Both the position numbers and the translations under genes were made by a program. Under the pieces are notes generated by a model. The model made no database searches. It was not told where the DNA came from and saw only the letters and a program-made list of their open reading frames with translations. A DNA stretch of 64,000 bases from Tolypeutes matacus. Its lineage: Eukaryota; Chordata; Mammalia; Cingulata; Chlamyphoridae. The stretch is taken from contig JAKSZT010054006.1 in assembly GCA_026826555.1 (NCBI GenBank), forward strand, positions 204,593 to 268,592, written 5' to 3'. Numbering within the stretch: position 1 is the stretch's first letter; each line of letters starts with the position of its first letter. Positions 37,606 through 49,911 of this stretch are shown piece after piece.

Positions 37606-40600
37606 TTTTAAAAAAACAAGTCAGTTTTGATCTTGATAGCACAATCACACAGTATTTGTCCTTTTGTGTCACCCTTGCTTCACTCAACATAACATCCTCC
37701 CATTTCATCCAGGTAGTCATATATTTCACAAATTCATTTCTTCCTACTTCTCCATAATATTCCATCATGTGTATACTCAACACCTTGTTTATCCATTCAT
37801 CAGTTGATGAACACCTGGGTGGTTTCCATATTTTGGCTATCATGAATGATGTTGTTATGAACATCGATATGCAGATGTCTACTCTTGTCACTGCTATCAG
37901 TTCTTCTCGGTATTTACCTAGATGTGGTATTGTCGGGTCATTAAAATAAATCTATATTCAAATACCTTAGGAATTGTCAAACAGTCCTATACATTGGCTG
38001 TATCATTCTACATTTGTACTAACAGTGACTGAGTGTTCCTATCTCTCCACATCCTCTCCAATATTTACAGTTTTCTGAACTTTCAACAGTGGCTAGTCTA
38101 AATAGGTATGAAATCATACCTCATTTTAGTTTTTATTTGCATTTCCCTAATCACTAGTGATGTTGAACATTTTTTTTCATGTGTTTCTTTGCCATTTGTA
38201 TTTCTTCCTTGGACAGTTGTCTTTTAAATTTTTTTGCCCATATTTTAATTGGATAGTGTCTTTATATTGTTGAGTTGTATGATCTCTTTATATATCATGG
38301 ATATTAAAATCTTATCAAATATGTGATTGCCAAATATTTTCTCCCAATGAGATGGCTACCTTTTCACCCTTTTGACAGAGACCTTTGAGGTGCAAACATG
38401 TTTAATTTTGAGCAGGTCCCATTTTTCTATTTTTCTCTTTTGTTGCTGATGCTGTGGGTGTAAGATTTAAGAAACTGCCACCTACTGCAGATCTTGAATA
38501 TACAGTAATATGCTTTAAAGTCAAGAAGTTAGGGTCCTCCAACTTCATTTCTTTTTTAAAGACATTTTTGGCTCTTCAGGGCCATGTACCTTTCCAAATA
38601 AATATGATTTTTCGCTTTTCAATTTTTGCCAAAAAGGCCATTGGGATTTTTATTGGTATTGCGTTGAATCTGTAAATCAGTTTGGTTAGAATTGTCATTT
38701 AATGATATTTTTTCTTCCAATCCATGAACATGGAAAGGTTTTCCAATTATGTAAGTCTTATTTAGTTTCTTTTAGCAATGCTTTTTAAAAAATTTTTTGT
38801 GAATACAGGTACTTTATGTCCTTGATTAAGTTCATTCTTAAAAATTTGATTGTTTTAGTCACTATTGTAAGTGAATTTTTTTTTCTGATATGCTCCTCAG
38901 ATTGCACTACAGTTGTGTAGAGAAACACTATTATTTTTGCATATTAATCTTGTATCCTGCCACTTTCCTGAACTCATCTATTAATTCTAGTAGCTTTATT
39001 GTGTATTCCTCATGATTCTCTAGATATAAGATCATTCCATTGGTGAATAATGAAAGTTTTACTTCTTCCTTTCCCATTAGTGTGCCTTTTTGTTGTCTAG
39101 AATAATGCTCTAGCTAGAACTTCTAACACAATATTGAATAATAATGGTGACAGTGGGTATCCTTGTCTTTTTCCTGATATCAGTGAGAAAGCTTTCAGTC
39201 TTTCAACTTTGAGTACAATACTAGCTGTAGTATTTTAATATATACAATTAAGCATATTGAAATAGCTTCATTCTATTCCTATCACATGGAGTTTTTTTTT
39301 TTTTTTTATCAAGAAAGCATGCTGTGTTTTGTCAAATGCCATTTCTACATGAATTGAGAGGATGATGTGATTTTTCTTCTTCAATTTCTCAATGTGGTGC
39401 ATTACACTAATTGATTTTCTTGTGTTGAAACACCTTTGAATATTTGGGCTAATACCGACTTGATCATGGTGTATAATATTTTTAATGTGCTTTTGGATTC
39501 AGTTTGCAAATATTTTGTTGAGGATTTTTGAATCTATATTCATTAGAGATATTGGACTGTAATTTTCATTTTTCATAATTTCTTTATGTGGTTTTATATT
39601 TGGGTAATTTCGGCTTAAAACAATGACTTTGGTAGCATTGTTTCCTTTTCAAACTTTGATAGAGCTTTATCAAAATCAATATTCGGTCTTCCTTCAAATA
39701 TTGGTAGAATTCACCTGTGAAGCCTTCTGGTCCCAGGCTTTTCATCTTTGGGAAGTTTTTAATGACAACTTCAATGTTTTCTCTTGTGATTGGTTTGCTG
39801 AGGTCTTCTATTTCTTCTAGGGTCAGTGTAGGAGGTCCTTGTGTTTCTTGGAATTTGTCCATCTCGTCTATATTTTCTAGATTTTTAGTATACACTTTTT
39901 CATAGTACCATCTTATGATCTCTCTTATTTCTGTAGGGTCAGTGATAATGCCTCTTATTTCATTTCTGATTTTATTTATTTGCATCTCCTCTTTTTTATT
40001 TGTCATTTTTTATTTGTCAAGCTAAGGGTTTATTGCTTTTGTTAATCTTCTCAAAGAACAAAGTTTTGGTTTTGTTGATTCTCTCTATTGTTTCTTTGTT
40101 CTCAATTTCATTTATTTCTGCTTTGATATTTACTATTTCTTTCCTTCAGCTTTATTTGGGATCTGTTGCCTATTCTTTTTTCTAGCTCCTCCAGGTGTAC
40201 ATGTAGGTCTTCAATATTAGCTGTTTCTTCTTTTTAAATATAAGAATTGAGAGCTATAAATTTCTTTCTCAGTACTGCCTTTGTGGTGTCTAATAGATTT
40301 TTACATGTTGTGTTCTTATTTTCATTCATCTCAAGATATTTTCTGAACTCTCTTGCAATTTCTTCTGTGACCCACTGATTCAAAAGCGTGTGTTGTTTAA
40401 TCTTCATGTATTTATGAATTTTCCCTTTTTCCCTTCCTTATTGAATCCCAGCTTCATTCTGTTTTGAACAGACAAAGTGTTTTGCATAATTTCAATCATT
40501 TTAACTTCATTGATACTTGTAGTGTGACTCAACATATGGTGTATATTAGAGAATTATCCATGCACTCTTGTAAAGAATGTGTATCCTTCTCTTTTGGAGC

Positions 40601-42951
40601 GCAATGCTCTATAGATGTCTCTTATATCTAGTTCATTTATCATATTATTCAAGCTCTCTGTTTCTTTATATATCCTCTGTTTGGGTCTTCTATCCACTAG
40701 TGACAGTGGTGTATAGAAGTCTCTATCTATTATTGTAGAGTCATCTATTTCTCCATTCAGCTTTGCTAGTGTTTCCCTCATGTATCTTAGGCAGTGAGGC
40801 TAGGTCATAAATATTTAGTATAGTTGTTTCTTCTTGCTGAAATGCCCCTTTTACTTATAATAATGACCTTCTTCCTCCGTTATAACAGATGCATTTAAAA
40901 TTTACTTTTTCTGATATTAATATTGCTACTCTAGCTCTTTTTTGGTTACAATTTGCATGGAATATCTTTTCCTAAACATTCACTTTTAAGCCGGTGTATC
41001 CTTACATCTGAGATGAATCTCTTGCAGACAACAAATAGATGAATCATATACTTTTAATCATTTCTATCCTTCTATGTCTTTTTATTGAGAGTTCGTGCCA
41101 TTGATATTCAATGTTATTAGTGTGAAGGCATTATTTATTTCATCAATTTTGACATTTTCTTTTTGTTGTCATATCAACATATCAATGTTGTCTATCATTT
41201 TACCAATTGATTTATACTTTCCAGTAATCTTCATTTCTTGACTCTTCTTCAATTCTCTTGCCCGTGTTTTTACTTTTCAGGCTGCAGCACCCCCTTTACT
41301 ACCTCTTGTAATTCTGGTTTTTGGTAACACATTCTATAAGTTTTTGATTGTCTGTGAAGACTTTGAACTCGCCTTCATTTTTGAACGCCATCTTTGCCAG
41401 ATACATAATTCTTGGCTGTCAGTTTTTCTCTTTCAGACCTTAAATACATCATAGCACTTTCTTCTCTCATCCATAGTTTCTGCTGAGAAATTGCCATTAA
41501 TATTATTGAGGTTCCTTGTATGTGATGATTTGTTCTTCTCTTGGTGTTTTCAGAAGCTTCCCTTTATCTCTCATATTTTCCATTCTGAAGAGTAGGTTCC
41601 TCGGGATAAGTCTATTAATATTATAATCTTTGGGGTACATTGTACTTAGATAGCGATATTAATGTTTTTCATAAATGTTGGGAAGTTTTCAGTCATTATT
41701 TCCTCAAATACTCTCTCTTCCCTTTTCAGTTTCTTCTTCTTCTGGGCCACCAACAATGCATATGTTTTTGCATTTTCCATTGCCATTCAGTTCCCTCAGA
41801 CTCTGCTCCATTTTATCCATTCTCCTCACTTTCTGTTCTCCTGTCTTTTCCAGTTCAGATGTTCTGTATTTGAAATCACTTATTCTTATTCAAGAATAAC
41901 TTATTCTTATTCTTATTCAAGCAATTCAAAATGCTTTTATGTGCCTGTAATTTATTTTTAATCTCATCCATCATGCCTTTTATTCCCATAAGGTCTGTTC
42001 CTTTTTTGGCAGACTTTCCAATGGTTCTTAATGCTCACCAAGTATCTTCTTAATATCCCTTTATCTTTCTAGTCATACTTTCTTTTAATTCTTTAAATTA
42101 ACTTAGATTTGTGTGATTATCATTGATTAATTTTCTTACATCCTGAATCTCTTCAGGATATTTGATTGGTTCTTTTGCCTGGGCCATCTCTTCCTATTTT
42201 TTATTATAGCTTGTAATTTTTTCTGATATCTAGGCATCTGAATATTTTTTTGTGAATTTACTCTGATGGCTAATTTCTCTCTCTTCTCTATTATTTTTTT
42301 CATAGTTCGTCTTCCATATTTGGTTCAACTTATCCAACATCTCTAAAACTGCCCATCTTAAGTTATCAACATCATGAAAAGGACTCACTAATTGGCCACA
42401 GACTTTCTCCCAGATGTTAGAGAACAGAGAGGCCCAAGTGAAATTTTCATCCATGTGTTTTCCATACTGGCCAGGAGATGGCACTATATGGTGCACCTTT
42501 CCATGGAAGTGTACCCCTCTCCATTTCTTTTCTTTTGCTCTGGCCAGATACAAGATTCAAAGTGGGCAACACTGGCTGAATTCCCTGAAGAAAAGAACCC
42601 CAACTTCCCCTCCTCCCTTTTTCCTTGTAACAGCTGACAGGGAGGAAGAAATCTGCTCCCTTCTTAGTCAGGTACAATGAGTCAGGGGTTTTATTCCCAC
42701 TTAAGTATTGAAGATGTGTAAGGGGAGCCCTAGCCAGTGGATGGGACATTTTGTAATTCACAGATTGTTGTTTCAGGTTCTTCTTCTATCAGCCACTCAC
42801 TCTCCTGAGAGTTGTGAAACATTTTGTCTGCTGACACCAAAGCAGGTATTCCAGGCAATTTTTGTCTCTTTCTCTGTTGTTTTTGTGAGAGAGCTCACCC
42901 TTGCCTACATAATCTGATTGCATCTGCTCACAATACCTCAGCCACAAACTT
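37606..42951 (-). mobile_element. LINE-1, minus strand, near full length, decayed (copy B)
   Basis: Flanked by an exact 10-bp duplication CCACAAACTT (37596-37605 and 42952-42961). A T run follows the left copy, as expected for the reversed A tail. Minus-strand pieces include the ORF2 C-terminus (37891-37559), the RT-region segment 40006-39584 (EGFTGEFYQ) and the endonuclease segment 40781-40554. The 5' end near 42940 reads, reversed, as a start around GATGCAATCAGATTATGTAG. Stops abound. It is orthologous by duplication to the L1 at 1485-7041. Local TTATTC repetition at 41880-41925 is specific to this copy. Confidence 0.9.
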
Positions 42952-42961
42952 AAGGACTCAA

Positions 42962-43345
42962 ATATAGAGTTAATAAATAGATGATGGCATATTCACACAA
43001 TAAAATATCAAAAATTAATTTAAGGAATTATCGCTGCTTATGGTATGGAAACTGTCACAATCTCACAGTATAATAATGCAGAAAAAAGAAGACAGGAAGA
43101 GCAAATTTTATATGATTAATCATGTATGAAGTTTAAAATAGATAAATCTAAATATGTTATTAGATGTTAGAATTGCAGTTATTTTTGGAGACTAAAGGAA
43201 GGAATGTTCTGTGTTGCCACAAATGGTATATTTCATTATCTATATGGTGGTGATATGGGTATGTTCATGTAAAAGTTCGGTCAGTGCAACATATGATTGT
43301 GTAGTTTTCCATACAAAAATTAAATTTCAATGAAATCCCTTTAAA
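42962..43345 (+). mobile_element. Older L1 fragment, right part (copy B)
   Basis: Continuation of 37390-37595. It contains GGTGGTGATATGGGTATGTTC, as in L1 3' regions. It runs unbroken past the point where copy A has retroposon S at 7437. Confidence 0.5.
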
Positions 43346-44669
43346 ATAATATTAAGTGAATAATTATTAAATGAATGCATTATTGGAGGAATATCTATAA
43401 AAACAAATGGCTACAGTTTAAATATCAGAGTTTCAAAATCAATGAGCTAAGCATCCATAAGATACTGGAAAATTCATAGTATACAAATAAAAGGATAGTA
43501 ATATAATCAGGAATGAAAAAAAAAAACAAAAAGAAACATGCAATCAAAATATGAATACCTTAAGAAGTTTACTATGTGTGCAAAATTTCTTATACACAAT
43601 TCTCCAACCCAAAATAATCTTAAACTCATTCTTTCCTTTAAGTTTGAAGGGAAACTAAATTAATGTAAGACTATTTATAAACTATGGTTCTCTCAGTGTT
43701 AATATTCAAACATGCTTGATTAAGAAATCCTACCCTAGATTTTATTGGGGTTTAACATAATATAAATTCATATACCACACAATTTTCTAAGACTCTTAAA
43801 AATTTGAATTCACAAACAAATATTGACCAATGTGTATCACAAAAATACTATGAAGTATCATTTGAGAAGACAATGCTAATATAAAATCTATTCAAATTCA
43901 TTAAAAAATTAAAAATTAAAAACATGACACAGCATTAGTGATTCAGGAATTTGAAGAAAATCTGAAAGTTTCTGTAAACCTTTAAAATAATTCTAAACAG
44001 TTTTTAAAATATAAAACACTAGTTATACAAATTTTTATAGCAGGTCTTACTATATATTGAAAGAACAGTTCATTCAGGTCCTCTAAACTCCTTCAGAAAA
44101 AAATAGATAGGAACTATTTACATTCACTTTATAAAACATTGTAACCTTAATATCAAAACCAAACAAGAAAGGAATTATAGTCCAATCACACTCATGAATA
44201 TAGACATAAATTCTGAACACAATAATAGCAAAGTTTTATCATATCTACATGACAATTCATGGCTGATATTTATTTACCAAAAAATAGATCCCTCTAAAAT
44301 AGAGATCCACATGCTAATTGAGAAAAATATGTATGATTCTTCCTCAAAAAAAGCTTCAAAATGAGGTAAAAATTCTTAGCAAAAAAATTATAAGAAAATA
44401 TCTCAAATCTGATGTAGATTATCTGAAAGAAAGAAAAAAGTAAGCAGAGTGAACATTTCAATGTTGAGAAGATAAAATACGTATCTATTGTCACCCTTTT
44501 ATCAAATGTTGTTCTGTAGATCCTGGTATCATAGTATGACAAAAAGAATAGTTTAAAAATCCAAAAATTTCAAAGGAAATTATAAAACTGTTATTTAAAA
44601 TTGATGTGAATATCTACATAGAAAAAGAAGTCATGGCTATATTAAAAGAATTATGAAGTGACTAATAGA
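43346..44669. other. Single-copy part of duplication copy B
   Basis: Aligns with 7613-9114 except for the S insertion at 8601. AT-rich, without a recognisable gene. The 82-codon minus-strand frame at 44542-44294 is not shared intact with copy A and looks like chance. Confidence 0.5.
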
Positions 44670-45320
44670 AGTTTTAAGACATAGGACGTCTCAGCATGAT
44701 CTCATTGACTGCCACAGTACACAGTGCCTCACAGAACTGGGTTACCGAGGGCTCTAGGGACATCTGAACACTATAAGCAGAGCAAACAAACTCAGGAATT
44801 TGGCATGCTGTCAGTGGCCTTACTTTGGAATATATGTTCCTCAATGTAAAGGGCTAGACTCATTTATGATTTAACTACAGATGACTCTCCTGCCCCTTTT
44901 ATTTGAACCTATAATTAGCCCTATACTCATTAAATGTATGTCCCAGAGACTCAAATTTTTGGTCTTTTCATTTGCCCATTGAGCCCTGAATCCCAGCAGA
45001 CTTACAACTCATACTCTCCAATTTATTGGACTTGCTCAGTACAAAATACAAAAAGATGATGATGGACAACAGCCATCCCAACAAGCAGAGTATCTACAAC
45101 TATAAGCAAGACAGTTGCTTCCATCTGTCCCATGGGATCTAAGCTCCTCTCAATCTGAAGCAGAGTAGGCATCACCTTCCCAAAACCCTCAAGTGTAGGA
45201 ATGAAGAATGAAAGATTTTGTTAATGAGGGAGAGTGTGAGAGATGGAAGGGCATGGTATATGGGAATCCCCTATTATTTGGGGTAACCTTTAGATAATCT
45301 AAAGCCTCTTAATTCAAATT
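44670..45320 (+). repeat. Repeat R, partial copy ending duplication copy B
   Basis: Same start as the copy at 9115 (ACATAGGAC.TCTCAGCATGA) and same 3' end (ATGGGAATCCCCTATTATTT, then ATAATCTAAAGCCTCTT). An internal segment of about 330 bases is missing, joining CCCTCAAGTG to AATGAAAGATTTTGTTAATG. The inverted-duplication arm starts right after it. Confidence 0.7.
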
Positions 45321-45324
45321 TAAA

Positions 45325-47550
45325 ATAGTCTAAAAGTAATGTTTGGCCAAAAATATATAGCATAATTGGTGATGGGGATCTGTGAGCTACATTTTCTTAT
45401 AGAGATGGAGTTGAGATATTACTTAAAAGGCATATTTTTACACAAGGTATGATTATAATATCATGTATTTATTAATTTTCCTCAACACTAATGGTTATAG
45501 TATCCACCCATAAATTCTAAATTTATCCCTTTTTTGGCAATTGTAATTGCTATTTCTAATTATATATTTTCAAAACTTGAAACCCTATGCTTTTTAGGGA
45601 ATTGATCATAGAGAAACATGGATGATTCTTGGAAACCTTCCCTGTTTTTTTTTTTTGTTGTTTTTTTTTTTCTATTCTTTTTGTTATTGACTTTCATCTG
45701 TATATTGCTACATTATCACAAGTTTTTTCTTATAACTTTTGGAAGTAGTTTATTCAGTTGCCACCACTAATGCATTTCATTTCTGGCTATAGATTATACC
45801 CTTTCCCTGCATTGCTTCTTTGGGCCAGTTTTACTATATCCCTTTTTTTATATCCCTTGGGAATCACTGAATTTGTCAGTGAAGACTCTGTTGTTTCAAT
45901 AACTTGCAATGGAATCTCTCTTACCCTGTTTCTGGAAACTTGGCACATTTGTGAACTACGAGAGTCAATGATTCACAAATGTGCCCCATGCACATTTCAG
46001 AGAGGCCTCAATTACAGAAGCTTGTGACTTCATGAAAGACTAATAAAAAAAATGCCTGGAACTTAGGAGTTCTTTCACGGTTTCTAACCTTGGATGAAAC
46101 ATGATGCTATGAAGTGTGGGCTCTTCAGTCTGCGAGATTATTAGGGATCTACAGTACAACTCAGAATTCCCATGGTAGTTAATCTTTGTGGGGTGAATAT
46201 TGAGTCATGATAATTAAAAGATGGGAGACAGCCAGACCTATAATTCATTTTAACCTTTTTATAGATGGTAGTAATGTACAATATTTCTTGCCTGCATTTC
46301 TAAACATGCTCAATGAGACACAATATTTCAACCTTGTTTGATGTGAAGTTCTTGCTGGCTCTCTCACACCTTCCTTTGTATTCTTGTTCCCACATATCTG
46401 TTTCACTTCTTTTTTATGTCAGACCAAATTTGCAGGAATTTCATTTCCATACAAATTGTTAGCAGACAACTTGGCCTCAGGTTTCGTTTTCCATGGAAAC
46501 CAGTCAACAACACAAATCATTAAGGGAATTTAAAACATTACTAATTTATACAAATTAGGAGGAATATATTTACAATGTACTAATCTTTTTAAAAATTAAG
46601 AATTTTAAAGGGTGAGACTTTTAGTAAACTGAGTACTTTTGTGAGAAGAGGGATCTGCCAGGTATAGAAGACTAAATCTGAGAAGATGATTTAGCCCTAA
46701 ATACTTGGTATCAAAGTATAGAAGGTATCAAATAGCATAAAAATAATAAAAAATTAAAACAGTTCTGGAAAAGATAGAAAGAATCATGAATACAAAATAT
46801 ATTTTAAAACTAATTACATGACCTCATATCCTATAAGTCTAGATTTTTTTAACCAAATAACGAGAGTCTTTGTGTGTTTGTGAGGCACTATTATTGTACC
46901 TAAGTCAAGAAAGCATGCAGAACTTCATAGTGTAAAGCCCCTGCCCATGGTCTGCATGTAATGTTATTCTGAAAGCCTCTATGAAACCTGATCATTAAAT
47001 GCCTTTTTATAACATACATATATTCATATTTATGGGGAGAGGAGAGAGAAGAAAGGGGATAAGGGACATATAGAGGGAAGGAGCAAGAAAAGAAAGCAAG
47101 AGAGAATGGAATAGTAATATTGCCAGTAACATCTGAAATATATTTAAACACAAATTCAAATTTAAACAATCATATCCAAAATATTAAGTATTTAATACTT
47201 CCAATTAATTATTCACTTATAATTACAAAGTGATAGATCCTCTGTCTTGATCAAGAATCTTTAGTGATTGTCTCCGTCAAAAGGAGGTTTACCGAGAAAG
47301 AAAATTGTCTCATAATTAAGGAAAGATATTTGACTATCTTTAGAGACACTTCCTGGGAAAATATGGGAGCAATTTTCTCATAGAATTTAGCAATATTATG
47401 GCCCTCTTTAGGTAATCTGGATTCAATCACCCAATCATATGTTTACTTATCACATTTAACCATACATTCTTCTGTTTTATCTGTTCCAAAAATCTCATCC
47501 AACTTTAGTTTTCACTTTTTTGTGTCCTACACAAGTCTCCTATCAAAAGA
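45325..47550 (-). repeat. Right arm of the inverted duplication, inner segment
   Basis: Reverse complement of 25455-26820. Anchors are AGATGGAGTTGAGAT near 45407 against 26720, CCTCAGG...CATGGAAACCA near 46475 against 26580-26605, and TAATCTGGATTCAATCACCC near 47413 against 25575. About 965 bases (45500-46465) have no partner in the left arm. The segment ends at the composite insertion. Confidence 0.82.
45500..46465. other. Arm-specific 965-bp segment, unassigned
   Basis: Present only in the right arm. It contains two T runs (45643-45671) and an ACTAATAAAAAAAATG segment, plus a polyadenylation-like AATAAA near 46040. It could be an old LTR or other insertion here, or ancestral sequence deleted from the left arm between about 26638 and 26640. 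I recognise no protein. Confidence 0.4.
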
Positions 47551-47559
47551 TAATTAGAA

Positions 47560-49911
47560 GAAATATAACATGGCTTGTATCCATCATTGCATGATCATAC
47601 AAAAAACTTCCATTACCCTCAAATACTCCCTCTTCAATCTTTTCTATCCCTCCCTCCCTTTCCCCTCAGGGCCCACGGAGCCCTCCAGAGTTCAGTCCTT
47701 GAAGGACAAGATTCTTAGATACTTGCCACAACCCAGAGGGCTGGACACATTAGTCTGTCTTCCCCTATTAGGAACTTCCCATGCTCTCAAGAGACACATG
47801 CCCCTCTGTTTGAGAACATATTGAACCTCCCCAGCATGGGAGTCTAACTTCTTCCCACTCATTATGTGGGTCTTCCCCTACTGATACAGCACACTATGCA
47901 AAATAATCACTCACATGTTCTCTAGAAGACTATCCCAGGTTCACCCTGTACCAAATGCCCCCCCCCCATTCAACATGCTAAACCAGTAACACTTCCTTGT
48001 CATATTGCCATAAGAGTTTTCTTAACATTGTAATTTCACCCACGTAACCAACTATCCCCAGTGTTCACCTATTCTCTCCCCAGCCATCCTCCTAGTTCCT
48101 TGGACCATCCAACACATACTTGCCACCCTACCCCTCTGTCAAGGTTTCACTGCCCAACCCAATAGTATCCCAACACCTCAGTCATATCTCTTCACTGTCC
48201 AACTGCTCACTTTCACCTTATTATACATTTTGCCTATACAGTCATTGGTTCACAACCTTCTCCCTTCCTATTTCTTGAAAACCTATCTTCTAGAATCTAG
48301 TTCTCTGAGTTGGCTAGATTTGCTTAATTCATATCAGAGAGGTCATATAATATTTATCCTTCAATGCCTGGCTTGCTTCATTCAACATAATGTCCTCAAG
48401 ATTCATCCATGTTATCCCGTGTGTTAGAACTCTATTTCATCTTGCAGCTGAGTAATATTCCATTGTATGTATATACCACATTTTGTTTATCCATTCATCT
48501 GTTGATGGGCATTTAGGTTGATTCCAACTTTTGACAATAGTGAATAATGCCACTATGAATATTGCTGTTATATATCTGTTCATGTCCTTGCTTTCAGTTC
48601 TTTCGTGTATATCCCCAGAAGTGGAATTGCTGGGTCATATGGCAGATCTATAGTTAGTTTTCTGAGGAAGCACCAAACTGTCCTCCACAATGGTTGAACC
48701 TTTCTTCATTCTCATCAGCAGTGGATGAGCATTCTCATTCCTCCACATCTTCTCCAATACTTGTAGCCCTCTTTTTTTTTTTTAATAACTGCCATTCTAT
48801 TGAGTGTAAGATGGTATCTCGTTGAAGTTTTGATTTACATTTCCCTAAAAGCTAGTGATGCTGAGCATCTTTTCATGTACTTTTTAGCCATTTGTATTTC
48901 TTCTTTGGAGAACTGTCAGTTCAAATTGCTTGCCCATTTTTTTAAGCGGGTTGTTTGTCTTTTAATTTTCAAGATATAGAATTTCCTTATATATGCTGGA
49001 TATTAGGCCCTGCCTGATATATGGTAACCAAATATTTTCTCCCATTAGGTAGGCTGTCTTTTCACTTTCTTGACAAACTCCTTTGAGGTGTAAAATAAAT
49101 TTTAATTTTGAGGAGGTCCCATTTATCTATATTTTCTTTCACTGCTTGTGCTCTGGTTGTGAAGTTCATGAAGCCATTTCCTATTACAAGATCATGTAGA
49201 TGCTTCCTTATATTATCTTCCAAATTCTTTATGGTCTTGGCTCTTATATTTAGTTCTTTGATCCATCTTGAGTTGATTTTTGTATAAGGTGTGAGATGTT
49301 GTTCTTCTCTCATTCTTTTGGATATGGATGTCCAGTTCTCCAAGCACCATTTGTTGCAGAGGCCATTCTCTGCTGGTTGAGTGGGCTTGGTGGCCTTGTC
49401 AAATATCAAATAACTTTTTATGTGATGATCTATATCAAAGCTCTCAATCTGGTCCCATTGCTCAGTATGTCTATCCTTGTGCCAGCACCATGCCATTTTG
49501 ACCACTGTAACTGATTAGTATGCTTCAAAGTCAGGTAGTGTAATTCCTCTGACTTTGTTTTTCTTTTTCAATACATTTGGCTATTCAGGGCCTCTTGCAC
49601 TTCAAAATAAATTTCATAGTTAGTTTTTCCAATTCAGTAAAAAATTCTGTGTTGGTTTTTATTAGGATTGCATTAAATATGTATATTGCTTTGAGTAAGA
49701 TAGATATCTTCATGATGTTTAGTCTTCCTATCCATAAACATGGAATATTCTTCCATTTATTTAACTCTTATTTGATCCCCTTTAACAATGCTGTGTAGTT
49801 TTCTGCATAGGAATCATTTACATCTTTAGTTTAGTTATTGATAGATATTTAATTTTTTTTGTTACTCTTGTAAATGGTATTTTTCTCTTGATTTCCTCCT
49901 CAGCATTGCTA
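47560..49911 (-). mobile_element. LINE-1, minus strand, 5'-truncated, different subfamily
   Basis: The minus strand carries a 444-base open piece, 49505-49062, with RMREEQHLTPYTKINSRWI and FTTRAQAVKENIDKWDLLKIK, which is the C-terminal region of L1 ORF2. The rest of ORF2 runs to about 48380. A C-rich (plus-strand) 3' UTR of ~750 bases reaches about 47640. It is 5'-truncated at about 49911, where repeat R begins in the opposite orientation. The 3' UTR differs from the other L1s here, so the subfamily differs. Confidence 0.8.

Larger units (their letters stand above)
36730..45320 (+). repeat. Direct segmental duplication, copy B
   Basis: Second copy of 615-10105, same orientation and marker order. 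It lies inside the loop of the inverted duplication. Repeat R abuts it on the left (ending at about 36735) and forms its right end (44670-45320). It lacks the three S retroposons of copy A and part of the terminal R. The right arm of the inverted duplication begins immediately after it at about 45325. Confidence 0.85.
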
